DNA of 6,570 nucleotides from the NCBI RefSeq assembly GCF_016680995.1, contig NZ_JAEQMG010000092.1, positions 1-6,570 of the forward strand, given 5' to 3'. Source of the DNA: Ruminococcus difficilis. GTDB taxonomy: Bacteria > Bacillota_A > Clostridia > Oscillospirales > Acutalibacteraceae. The position numbers and the translations under genes are program-made. Positions within the stretch are counted from its first letter, which is position 1. Each line of letters begins with the position of its first letter. Below are positions 1 to 5,237 of the stretch, piece after piece. The notes under the pieces were generated by a model. That model did not search any database. It was not told where the DNA came from and saw nothing but the letters and a program-made list of their open reading frames with translations.

Positions 1-476
1 GTCAGCGCACTCTGCTCACCTCGGGCGGCATGGGCACCATGGGCTTCGGTATGGGCGCTTCGATCGGCGCGCAGATCGCGAATCCCGATAAGCGCGTATT
101 CCTCTTTACGGGCGACGGCAGCTTCCACATGAACCTCAACGAGCTCGTCACCCTCAAGTCGTACAATCTGCCCGTCATCGTGCTCGTGATGAACAACTCC
201 GTGCTCGGCATGGTAAGACAGTGGCAGAAGCTGTTTTACGGCAGCCGTTTCTCGCAGACCGACCCTCACAGGGCTACGGACTTCGTAAAGCTCGCCGAGG
301 CGTTCGGCGTAACAGGAATGAGAGTCAAGCTTGACACCGAAATCGAGCCGGCTATCCGCAAGGCTATGGAGCTTAACGGCCCTGTAGTCATCGACTGCGT
401 CATCAGCCCCGATGACAACGTTCTCCCGATGATTCCGCCCGGAAAGACTATCAACGAGATCGTAACCGAGATGTAA
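1..476 (+). CDS. ilvB: Acetolactate synthase large subunit, C-terminal part (5' truncated)
   Basis: This is the last 157 codons (frame from base 3) of the catalytic subunit of acetohydroxyacid synthase, which condenses two pyruvates, or pyruvate and 2-ketobutyrate, using thiamine diphosphate in the first shared step of Val/Leu/Ile synthesis. The sequence shows the C-terminal ThDP-binding domain: SGGMGTMGFG near the visible start, the cofactor/Mg motif beginning GDGSF (visible residues 37-41) and ending NN (64-65), then GMVRQWQ with Trp at visible residue 74. That Trp is a hallmark of AHAS among ThDP enzymes. The tail (DNVLPMIPPGKT...) is typical of IlvB. About 400 N-terminal residues lie off the contig. 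No small regulatory subunit (ilvN) follows; the next gene has its own promoter, so ilvN, if clustered, must be upstream. Family identity is very secure. The exact paralogue (biosynthetic or catabolic) is not resolvable, though RQWQ favours the biosynthetic type. Confidence 0.95.
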   Translation, partial: QRTLLTSGGMGTMGFGMGASIGAQIANPDKRVFLFTGDGSFHMNLNELVTLKSYNLPVIVLVMNNSVLGMVRQWQKLFYGSRFSQTDPHRATDFVKLAEAFGVTGMRVKLDTEIEPAIRKAMELNGPVVIDCVISPDDNVLPMIPPGKTINEIVTEM

Positions 477-490
477 GCATCGCAGATGCT
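476..490 (+). other. Small perfect hairpin at the ilvB stop codon
   Basis: AGCATC (476-481), loop GCA, GATGCT (485-490) form a perfect 6-bp stem whose first base is the last base of the TAA stop. It is followed by TTCTCCC rather than a T-run, so it is not a canonical terminator. It may protect the mRNA 3' end or be incidental. The role is inference. Confidence 0.4.
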
Positions 491-494
491 TTCT

Positions 495-541
495 CCCGCC
501 TTTTGAAAGGTTCATCTTTTCAAAACGTCATCAACGGCGGG
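495..541. repeat. Nested inverted repeat in the ilvB-sirtuin gap
   Basis: Two inverted repeats are nested. The outer arms are CCCGCC (495-500) and GGCGGG (536-541). The inner arms are TTTTGAAA (501-508) and TTTCAAAA (518-525), around a 9-nt loop. The left outer and inner arms abut; the right arms are separated by 10 nt. The 47-bp unit could be a REP-like or miniature element or a long weak hairpin. No target duplication or coding content is visible. The pairing is seen directly; the interpretation is open. Confidence 0.45.
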
Positions 542-564
542 GTCAAAAGAATAAATATTATTTT

Positions 565-595
565 GCCGCCGAGAGTATTCCCGGCGGCTTTTGTT
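565..595 (+). terminator. Intrinsic terminator downstream of ilvB
   Basis: GCCGCCG (565-571) pairs perfectly with CGGCGGC (582-588) around a 10-nt loop and is followed by TTTTGTT, giving a GC-rich stem plus a short T-tract. It lies about 90 nt after the ilvB stop and just before the next gene's promoter, as expected for the end of the ilv transcript. Confidence 0.8.
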
Positions 596-602
596 ATGCG
601 TA

Positions 603-631
603 TTGACAAGGCGATTTCAACGCGCTAAAAT
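603..631 (+). promoter_or_regulatory. Sigma-A-type promoter of the sirtuin gene
   Basis: TTGACA (603-608, perfect consensus -35), a 17-bp spacer, then TAAAAT (626-631, one mismatch from TATAAT). It lies right after the ilvB terminator. The predicted start of transcription is about base 638, leaving a leader of only about 15 nt, so the ribosome site sits almost at the 5' end of the mRNA. Confidence 0.8.
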
Positions 632-638
632 AAAAACA

Positions 639-655
639 AAGGAGTGATGAAATTG
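639..655 (+). promoter_or_regulatory. Ribosome site that selects a TTG start for the sirtuin gene
   Basis: AAGGAG (639-644) is a strong Shine-Dalgarno. It overlaps the possible GTG start at 644 and is only 2 nt from the ATG at 647, both too close to be used. The TTG at 653 is 8 nt after the site, the usual distance here (upp, fumarase alpha and the response regulator also have 8). TTG at 653 is therefore preferred. Confidence 0.65.
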
Positions 656-1372
656 GCAACTATAGAGCAGCTTCAAAAAGTTATCGACAACAGCAAAAGC
701 ATAGTTTTCTTCGGCGGAGCGGGAGTGAGTACCGAGAGCGGTATACCCGATTTCCGCAGCGTAGACGGACTTTATAATCAAAAATACGACTACCCTCCCG
801 AGGAGATACTCAGCCACACCTTCTTCATGAAAAAGACGGAGGAATTTTACCGCTTTTACCGCGACAAGATGCTCTGTCTTGACAAGAAGCCCAACAAGGC
901 ACACCTCAAGCTTGCCGAGCTTGAGCGCGCAGGCAAGCTCTCAGCCGTCGTCACCCAGAATATTGACGGACTGCATCAGGCGGCGGGCAGCAGGCGCGTT
1001 TACGAGCTTCACGGAAGCGTGCTGAGAAATTACTGCCGCAACTGCCGCAAGTTCTACTCCGCGGAGTTTATCAAAAATTCAACCGGCGTGCCGACTTGTG
1101 AATGCGGAGGCATCATCAAGCCCGACGTCGTTCTCTACGAGGAGGGTCTGAGCGACAGCGTGGTAACAGGCGCGCTCAACGCTATACAGACCGCCGACAC
1201 GCTCATCATCGCGGGCACAAGCCTGACGGTGTACCCGGCGGCGGGATTTATCCGCTATTTCAGGGGCGACACGGTCGTCCTTATCAACCGCGACTCAACT
1301 CCCTACGATTCTCAGGCGGACTTGGTATTCCGCGGCAAGGTCGGAGAAGTGTTGGGAGAGTTGAGAGTTTAG
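653..1372 (+). CDS. cobB: NAD+-dependent protein deacylase (sirtuin, Sir2/CobB family)
   Basis: This cytoplasmic sirtuin removes acetyl (acyl) groups from lysines, consuming NAD+ and releasing nicotinamide and O-acyl-ADP-ribose. Numbering from the TTG start (239 aa, usual for bacterial sirtuins): GGAGVSTESGIPDFRS at 21-36 is the NAD-binding signature, TQNIDGLH at 101-108 and the catalytic His at 120 in ELHGS complete the active site, and C128/C131 with C149/C151 form the structural zinc site. KPDVVLYEE (156-164) and GTSLTVYPAAG line the substrate and NAD pockets. In the stretch matching the Y-x-x-R desuccinylase motif of CobB and SIRT5, this protein has Y66-R-F-Y69, so the Arg is replaced and ordinary deacetylation is more likely (alignment by eye). 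The gene has its own promoter and converges on upp. Its last codons lie inside a 7-bp repeat array. The stand-alone single-domain form argues against the SIR2 anti-phage families. Starting at GTG 644 would add three residues. Confidence 0.93.
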   Translation: MATIEQLQKVIDNSKSIVFFGGAGVSTESGIPDFRSVDGLYNQKYDYPPEEILSHTFFMKKTEEFYRFYRDKMLCLDKKPNKAHLKLAELERAGKLSAVVTQNIDGLHQAAGSRRVYELHGSVLRNYCRNCRKFYSAEFIKNSTGVPTCECGGIIKPDVVLYEEGLSDSVVTGALNAIQTADTLIIAGTSLTVYPAAGFIRYFRGDTVVLINRDSTPYDSQADLVFRGKVGEVLGELRV

Positions 1373-1413
1373 AGTTGAATTAAACTACCAACTACTAACT
1401 ACCAACTAAAAAA
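1351..1413. repeat. Degenerate heptamer array 1, overlapping the sirtuin stop codon
   Basis: Nine consecutive 7-bp units can be read: GTTGGGA, GAGTTGA, GAGTTTA, GAGTTGA, then ATTAAAC, TACCAAC, TACTAAC, TACCAAC, TAAAAAA. The first block of four is GAGTT-rich; the second is built on TACCAAC. The sirtuin stop TAG (1370-1372) spans units 3 and 4, so the last six codons are part of the array. TACCAAC is the complement of GTTGGTA, so the second block is also a partial inverted copy of the first and could fold back imperfectly. The last unit is the A-run of the adjoining terminator. Confidence 0.65.
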
Positions 1414-1436
1414 GGCTCCCGTCGGGAGCCTTTTGC
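1408..1436. terminator. Bidirectional intrinsic terminator between the sirtuin gene and upp
   Basis: GGCTCCC (1414-1420), loop GTC, GGGAGCC (1424-1430) is a perfect 7-bp GC-rich stem. It is flanked by six A (1408-1413) on the left and TTTT (1431-1434) on the right, giving a T-tract in either direction. It lies 35 nt after the sirtuin stop and 12 nt after the upp stop, so it can end both converging transcripts. It is stronger for the leftward (upp) message, which gets six U. Confidence 0.9.
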
Positions 1437-1442
1437 TATTCA

Positions 1443-2069
1443 TCATATAGTGCCGAAGATTCTGTCGCCTGCGTCGCCGAGTCCGGGGCAGATGTACGCG
1501 TTCTCGTTGAGCTGACGGTCAAGACAGCCTACGTAGAGCTGAATGTCGGGGTGAGCCTTCATCAGAGCGCTTACGCCCTCGGGAGCCGCGATGATCGACA
1601 TGAACTTGATCTTTCTGCCGCCGTGCTGCTTTATCATTGTGACGGCGTCAACAGCAGAGCCGCCTGTCGCGAGCATGGGGTCGACGACTACTATCTGTCT
1701 TTCATCGATGCTGTCGGGCAGCTTGCAGTAGTATTCATGAGGCTGATGTGTTTCGGGGTCGCGGTACAGACCGATGTGGCCTACCTTCGCAGAGGGAACA
1801 AGGGCGAGAATGCCGTTGACCATTCCCAGACCCGCGCGGAGAATCGGAACTACCGCGAGCTTTTTGCCGTCGATAACGGGCTGGATTGTGGTTTCGATCG
1901 GGGTCTTGACCTCGACGTCGGTGGTGGGCAGATCGGCGAGAGCCTCGTAGCCCATGAGCATCGCGATCTCCTCGATGATCTTGCGGAACTCGTTGGTGCC
2001 TGTGGTTTCCTTGCGGATAAGTGTGATTTTGTGCTTTATAAGCGGGTGGGTCATATAAGATACTGACAT
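1443..2069 (-). CDS. upp: Uracil phosphoribosyltransferase
   Basis: The enzyme converts uracil and PRPP to UMP and pyrophosphate in cytoplasmic pyrimidine salvage. The 208 residues are the usual full length. Visible motifs are LRAGLGM around R78, [15 protein letters not shown] with R103, the PRPP-binding loop DPMLATGGS (130-138), and the C-terminal uracil-binding stretch [12 protein letters not shown] (192-203) ending in IFGTI. The ATG at 2069 is chosen because AAGGAG lies 8 nt upstream; a TTG two codons earlier (2075) is too close to that site. It is the last gene of ddl-murF-upp: its ribosome site lies inside the end of murF and only 2 nt separate the murF stop from this start, so translational coupling is likely. 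A terminator follows 12 nt after the stop. Pairing with cell-wall genes is unusual; supplying UMP for UDP-sugars is inference. Confidence 0.97.
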   Translation of the reverse strand: MSVSYMTHPLIKHKITLIRKETTGTNEFRKIIEEIAMLMGYEALADLPTTDVEVKTPIETTIQPVIDGKKLAVVPILRAGLGMVNGILALVPSAKVGHIGLYRDPETHQPHEYYCKLPDSIDERQIVVVDPMLATGGSAVDAVTMIKQHGGRKIKFMSIIAAPEGVSALMKAHPDIQLYVGCLDRQLNENAYICPGLGDAGDRIFGTI

Positions 2070-2071
2070 AA

Positions 2072-3421
2072 TCAAAACTCCTTCAAAAATTCCGTTATTT
2101 TCTCAAACTGCATGGAGTGCGACGCCTTGACCAGCACCGTGTCGCCGCCTCTGAGCAGCTTGGGCAGGTCCTTGCAGAGCTTCTCTATGCTCTCATACCA
2201 TAATCCGTCAGCGCCTTTTGCAAGCTCCCTCGCGAGCTCGCCGACGCAGAGCACGAGGTCAACGCCTTTTTCCCTCGCGTATTTTCCCGTGTTATAGTGC
2301 AGGGCAAGCTCCTCGCTGCCGAGCTCCTTCATGTCGCCGAGGATCGCGACCTTTCTGCCCTTGAGGTTGACAAGAGTGTCGATCGACGCCTGAACCGAGG
2401 TCGGGTTCGCGTTGTAGCAGTCGTCGATGATTTTGAACCTGCTAGTGTTTATAACATTCGCGCGGCTGCCGACGGTCTTGTACGCCTCAACTCCGCGGAT
2501 AATCTCGTCGTCGGTCATTCCGAGCAGATTGCCCACAGCCGCTGCCGCGAGCGCGTTTGAAACCATATAGGTGCCGATCGCGGGAATGACAACGTGCAGC
2601 TTTTTGCCGTCAAAGCAGAGGTCGCAGCTCACGCCGCCCTCGCCGTTGTTTACTATGTTCTCGGCGTGGTAGGGGTTCTTCTCGCTGATGCCGAAGAACA
2701 CGGGCGTTTTGCCGTTGACTTCACTGACGGTCGAGAGCTTGTCGTCGTCGCCGTTTAGTATGTACTCGGCGTTCTCTCTCGCGGACTTGAACATCTCGGT
2801 TTTTGCCTTGAGCACGCCGTCGCGGTCGCCGAGGTTCTCGAGGTGGCAGCAGCCGATTATCGTCAGCACACAGAAGGTCGGCTGAACCATATCGGTCAGG
2901 CGCGTCATTTCGCCGAAGCCGGAAATACCCATCTCAATGACCGCAGCCTCGGTATCCTCCGGCATAGCGAGCAGCGTCAGCGGTACGCCGAGCTCGTTGT
3001 TGAGGTTGCCCTGAGTTTTGTGAGTCTTGAATTTCTGCGAGAGCACGGCGTAGAGCATTTCCTTTGTCGAGGTCTTTCCTACGCTGCCCGAAACGCCGAC
3101 GATCGGAATGTCGAACTTCTCGCGGTACGCTTTGCCGATTTTCTTGACAGCGTCAAGAGTTGAAGGAACGAGGATATACGGCTTATCAGCGTTTTCGGGA
3201 GCCTTCTCGCAGATAGCGCAGATAGCTCCGCTCTCGTAGCATTTATTGATAAAATCGTGACCGTCGACGCGTCCGCCCTTGATAGCGAGGAAGAGCGAGC
3301 CGTCCTTGATATTGCGGCTGTCGCGCTCGACCGAGGTGATGCACTCTGACTTCATCTCGTCGCTGCCGACGTATTTACCGCCGCACGCCGCGGCGATTTC
3401 ACTTAGAGTAAAAGGCAACAT
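2072..3421 (-). CDS. murF: UDP-N-acetylmuramoyl-tripeptide--D-alanyl-D-alanine ligase
   Basis: MurF adds D-Ala-D-Ala to UDP-MurNAc-tripeptide with ATP, the last cytoplasmic step of peptidoglycan precursor synthesis. The 449 residues are a normal full length. The N-terminal UDP-substrate domain contains the D-S-R motif (34-36) and [14 protein letters not shown] (44-57). The central ATPase domain has the P-loop [11 protein letters not shown] (109-119), [16 protein letters not shown] (136-151), IEMG (162-165), and HLENLG...LKAKTE, in which K207 is the expected carbamylated Lys. The C-terminal ligase domain has [10 protein letters not shown] and LGDMKELG. Variants by eye: GCCH where families usually have GxAH, and KASHSMQFE near the C-terminus where KGSRxMxxE is common; neither removes a known catalytic residue. 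The start is supported by AAGGTGG upstream. It follows ddl, which supplies its substrate, by 9 nt and leads into upp after 2 nt, so all three are probably one transcript. Confidence 0.97.
   Translation of the reverse strand: MLPFTLSEIAAACGGKYVGSDEMKSECITSVERDSRNIKDGSLFLAIKGGRVDGHDFINKCYESGAICAICEKAPENADKPYILVPSTLDAVKKIGKAYREKFDIPIVGVSGSVGKTSTKEMLYAVLSQKFKTHKTQGNLNNELGVPLTLLAMPEDTEAAVIEMGISGFGEMTRLTDMVQPTFCVLTIIGCCHLENLGDRDGVLKAKTEMFKSARENAEYILNGDDDKLSTVSEVNGKTPVFFGISEKNPYHAENIVNNGEGGVSCDLCFDGKKLHVVIPAIGTYMVSNALAAAAVGNLLGMTDDEIIRGVEAYKTVGSRANVINTSRFKIIDDCYNANPTSVQASIDTLVNLKGRKVAILGDMKELGSEELALHYNTGKYAREKGVDLVLCVGELARELAKGADGLWYESIEKLCKDLPKLLRGGDTVLVKASHSMQFEKITEFLKEF
2078..2083 (-). promoter_or_regulatory. 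Ribosome site for upp, inside the end of murF
   Basis: AAGGAG on the minus strand is 8 nt before the ATG of upp and lies within the last codons of murF. It decides the upp start (2069 rather than TTG 2075) and implies that ribosomes finishing murF can feed upp. Confidence 0.75.
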
Positions 3422-3430
3422 AGCCCCACC

Positions 3431-4474
3431 TTATTTCTCGTATTTTTTCATTGAGATCTCGATGATCTGCTCGCAGAGATCGGCGTAGGAGATACCCTCG
3501 ACCTTTGCCTCCTGGGGAAGCAGGCTTGTGGGAGTCATGCCGGGCAGTGTGTTCGCCTCAAGACAGTACGCTCTGCCGTCCTCGGTGAGAATGAAGTCGA
3601 CTCTCGCGTAGCTCTCGAGATGAAGCGCGTTGTAGGTTGCGACTGCCGCGTCTCTGAGCGTCTTGTCCTCGTCGGGGGTGATGTCAGCCGGACAAACGTC
3701 GCGCGCGGCTCCCGCCTGATACTTTGTCTTGTAATCGTAGAAGCCCTCGTTGGGAATGATCTCGATCGGAGGAAGCGCCTTGCCGCCGAGCAGACCGACG
3801 GAAAACTCCCTGCCCTTGACGTATTCCTCAACGACGATCTCGTCCTCTCCGTAGCTGAACGCCTCGGCGACGGATTCCTTGTACTCGTCAGCGTTCTGAG
3901 CGATAGTGATGCCTACGCTCGAGCCGCCGGAGCAGGGCTTTACGACGCAGGGGAAGATATCCCACGCCATAGCGTCCTTGGCGGACTTGTAGATCTCGCC
4001 CTGAGGAGTGAGAATGTGCTTCTGGATAAGCACGCTCTTGGTGATGCCCTTGTTCATAGCCAGAGCCGAACCGAGGTACGGAGAGCCGGTGTACTTAAGA
4101 CCGAGCAAATCGAGGGTCGCCTGGATCTGACCGTTTTCGCCTGCGCCGCCGTGGAGAGCGAGGAAGGTGATGTCTGCGTAGCTGCAGATGTCGATGACGT
4201 TCTCGCCGAGGTAGCGGTTCGACTTGTCGCGTCTTTCCTCGATGATCTCGTCAATATCGGAAATCGTATCGCCGACCTTTACGGAATCGGTGAAGCTGTA
4301 GTTTTGCTTGAACAGGGCGTAAACGTCGCAGATGTCGCACTCGTAGCCCTTGAAAACGTCGAGCAGCACAACCTCGTGACCCTTTTCCCTGAGCGCCGCC
4401 GCGACCAGAATGCCTGATGAAATGGACACGTCGCGTTCGGTGCTTGTGCCGCCTGCCAGAACGACTATTCTCAT
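3431..4474 (-). CDS. ddl: D-alanine--D-alanine ligase
   Basis: Ddl joins two D-Ala with ATP to give the dipeptide used by MurF. The 347 residues form an ATP-grasp protein: GGTSTERDVSISSG (8-21, with E13 for the first D-Ala), HGGAGENGQIQ (108-118), MNKGITK (140-146), VKPCSGGSSVG (178-188), VEEYVKGREFSVG (215-227), YDYKTKY (246-252) on the omega loop, ARVDF (290-294) and LEANTLPGMTPTS (305-317) with Mg and substrate ligands. The Lys-Tyr at 251-252 matches the pair typical of D-Ala-D-Ala enzymes; D-Lac ligases of the VanA type use a His there. An extra stretch around residues 43-92 puts the HGGxGE motif later than in DdlB, nearer the DdlA size. The ATG at 4474 is chosen because GGAGGG lies 7 nt upstream and the predicted transcript starts near 4512, which rules out the GTG at 4513. 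It is the first gene of the operon. Confidence 0.97.
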   Translation of the reverse strand: MRIVVLAGGTSTERDVSISSGILVAAALREKGHEVVLLDVFKGYECDICDVYALFKQNYSFTDSVKVGDTISDIDEIIEERRDKSNRYLGENVIDICSYADITFLALHGGAGENGQIQATLDLLGLKYTGSPYLGSALAMNKGITKSVLIQKHILTPQGEIYKSAKDAMAWDIFPCVVKPCSGGSSVGITIAQNADEYKESVAEAFSYGEDEIVVEEYVKGREFSVGLLGGKALPPIEIIPNEGFYDYKTKYQAGAARDVCPADITPDEDKTLRDAAVATYNALHLESYARVDFILTEDGRAYCLEANTLPGMTPTSLLPQEAKVEGISYADLCEQIIEISMKKYEK

Positions 4475-4518
4475 AATATATCCCTCCGAAGGTTTTTCTG
4501 TAAAGTTATTCACATTAT

Positions 4519-4547
4519 ATTATAATATTTTTCGGATTATAAATCAA
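4519..4547 (-). promoter_or_regulatory. Sigma-A-type promoter of the ddl-murF-upp operon
   Basis: On the minus strand, TTGATT (4547-4542) is followed by a 17-bp spacer and a perfect TATAAT (4524-4519) in a very AT-rich stretch. Transcription would start near 4512, giving a leader of about 38 nt before the ddl ATG. A second TATAAT directly abuts the -35, but no good -35 hexamer lies above it. Confidence 0.75.
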
Positions 4548-4558
4548 GTGCCTTTTTT

Positions 4559-4618
4559 GAGCGGTTAGTGAGTGGCGGGTAAGCCCGCACCCGATTTATA
4601 TTCGGAGCGGAGCGACCC
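4559..4618. other. GC-rich hairpin segment between the fumarase operon and ddl
   Basis: A GC-rich island in AT-rich DNA. GTGGCGGG (4572-4579) pairs with CCCGCAC (4584-4590) around TAAG with one bulged G. CCGA/TCGG (4591-4594 and 4602-4605) can form a second short stem. GAGCGG occurs at 4559 and again at 4605. There is no T-run next to the stem for leftward transcription, so it is at best a poor terminator for the fumarase message. Nothing coding is seen. It could be a fragment of a dispersed repeat; that is inference. Confidence 0.4.
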
Positions 4619-4621
4619 ATA

Positions 4622-4684
4622 ATTGTCCATTGTCCATTGTCAATTGTCAATTGTCCACACTCCACACTCCAAACTCAACACTCT
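4622..4684. repeat. Degenerate heptamer array 2, overlapping the fumarase beta stop codon
   Basis: Nine consecutive 7-bp units on the plus strand: ATTGTCC, ATTGTCC, ATTGTCA, ATTGTCA, ATTGTCC, then ACACTCC, ACACTCC, AAACTCA, ACACTCT. In the gene direction (minus) this is a block of four GAGT-type units running into the stop codon (TGA at 4677-4675), followed by five GACAAT-type units. The last two sense codons of the beta subunit lie in the array. The period is exact over 63 bp with no indels. Confidence 0.85.
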
Positions 4685-5226
4685 CTGTACTTGACCGGTT
4701 CTGTTTCGTAGACATTATTTCCCTCGCTGTCAATAGCGACTATGCACGGAAAGTCCTCTACGGTGTAGCGTCTTACCGCCTCTGTGCCTAAGTCCTCATA
4801 GCAGAGGAGCTCTTCTTTTTTGATGCTCTTGGCGATCAGCGCGGCGGCTCCGCCTATAGCGGCGAGGTAGACGCACTTGTTTCTGACTATCGCGTCGATA
4901 ACGTCCCTGTTTCTCGCGCCCTTGCCTATCATGCCCTTGAGCCCGAGGTCGAGCAGAGCGGGAGTGTACTTGTCCATGCGGTAGCTCGAGGTCGGACCTG
5001 CGGGGCCTACGGCGTAGCCCGGCTTTGCAGGAGCGGGTCCTACGTAGTAAATCAGCTCGCCTTTTATGTCTACGGGCAGCGGCTCGCCCTTTTCTATCAG
5101 TTCAAACAGTCGCTTGTGAGCGGCGTCGCGTCCGGTGATAATGGTGCCCGTAAGCAGAACGCTGTCGCCCGCGTGTAAATCCGCGATTGCTTCATCGGTG
5201 ATCGGAAGCGTTATTTTTTTTGTCAT
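4675..5226 (-). CDS. Fe-S hydro-lyase, tartrate/fumarate type, beta subunit (class I fumarate hydratase)
   Basis: This is the smaller subunit of a two-subunit class I fumarase, which hydrates fumarate to L-malate; the family also includes L(+)-tartrate dehydratase (TtdB). The 183 residues match the usual size of stand-alone beta subunits, equivalent to the C-terminal domain of single-chain FumA. Visible motifs are LTGTIITGRDAAHKRL (25-40), YYVGPAPAKPGYAVGPAGPTSSYRMD (60-85, binding-site loops), MIGKG (99-103), AAIGGAAAL (122-130), and the late LGTEAVRRYTVEDFP segment. It starts 11 nt after the alpha gene; AAGGAG 7 nt before the ATG overlaps the alpha stop codon, so co-expression is expected. 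The last codons (E, C, stop) fall in the 7-bp repeat array. Fumarase is favoured over tartrate dehydratase by common occurrence in anaerobes, but substrate cannot be decided from sequence. No symbol is given because fumA/fumB name single-chain enzymes in E. coli. Confidence 0.92.
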   Translation of the reverse strand: MTKKITLPITDEAIADLHAGDSVLLTGTIITGRDAAHKRLFELIEKGEPLPVDIKGELIYYVGPAPAKPGYAVGPAGPTSSYRMDKYTPALLDLGLKGMIGKGARNRDVIDAIVRNKCVYLAAIGGAAALIAKSIKKEELLCYEDLGTEAVRRYTVEDFPCIVAIDSEGNNVYETEPVKYREC

Positions 5227-5237
5227 ATTGTTGCTCC

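Noticed and set aside
653..1372. Sirtuin as part of an anti-phage defence system
   Set aside because: Defence SIR2 proteins are usually larger, fused to other domains or paired with partner genes. This is a 239-aa stand-alone CobB-type enzyme with an intact zinc site, and its neighbours are housekeeping genes.
1551..2066. 171-codon plus-strand frame opposite upp
   Set aside because: It is antisense to a complete upp with every family motif, its translation resembles no known protein, and no promoter or ribosome site precedes it.
3620..4417. Long open frame (265 codons) on the plus strand opposite ddl
   Set aside because: It lies entirely antisense to a well-conserved ddl gene, has no ribosome site, and its protein is Val/Asp/Leu-rich without recognisable motifs, as expected from a GC-rich shadow frame.
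4475..4513. GTG at 4513 as an extended start of ddl
   Set aside because: It lies at or before the predicted transcription start and would add 13 residues not seen in the family. The ATG at 4474 has GGAGGG at the right distance and starts the conserved MRIVVLAGG.
4651..4659. TTGTCCACA, one mismatch from the DnaA box TTATCCACA
   Set aside because: It is a junction of two heptamer units in the repeat array, stands alone, and no other boxes or origin genes are nearby.
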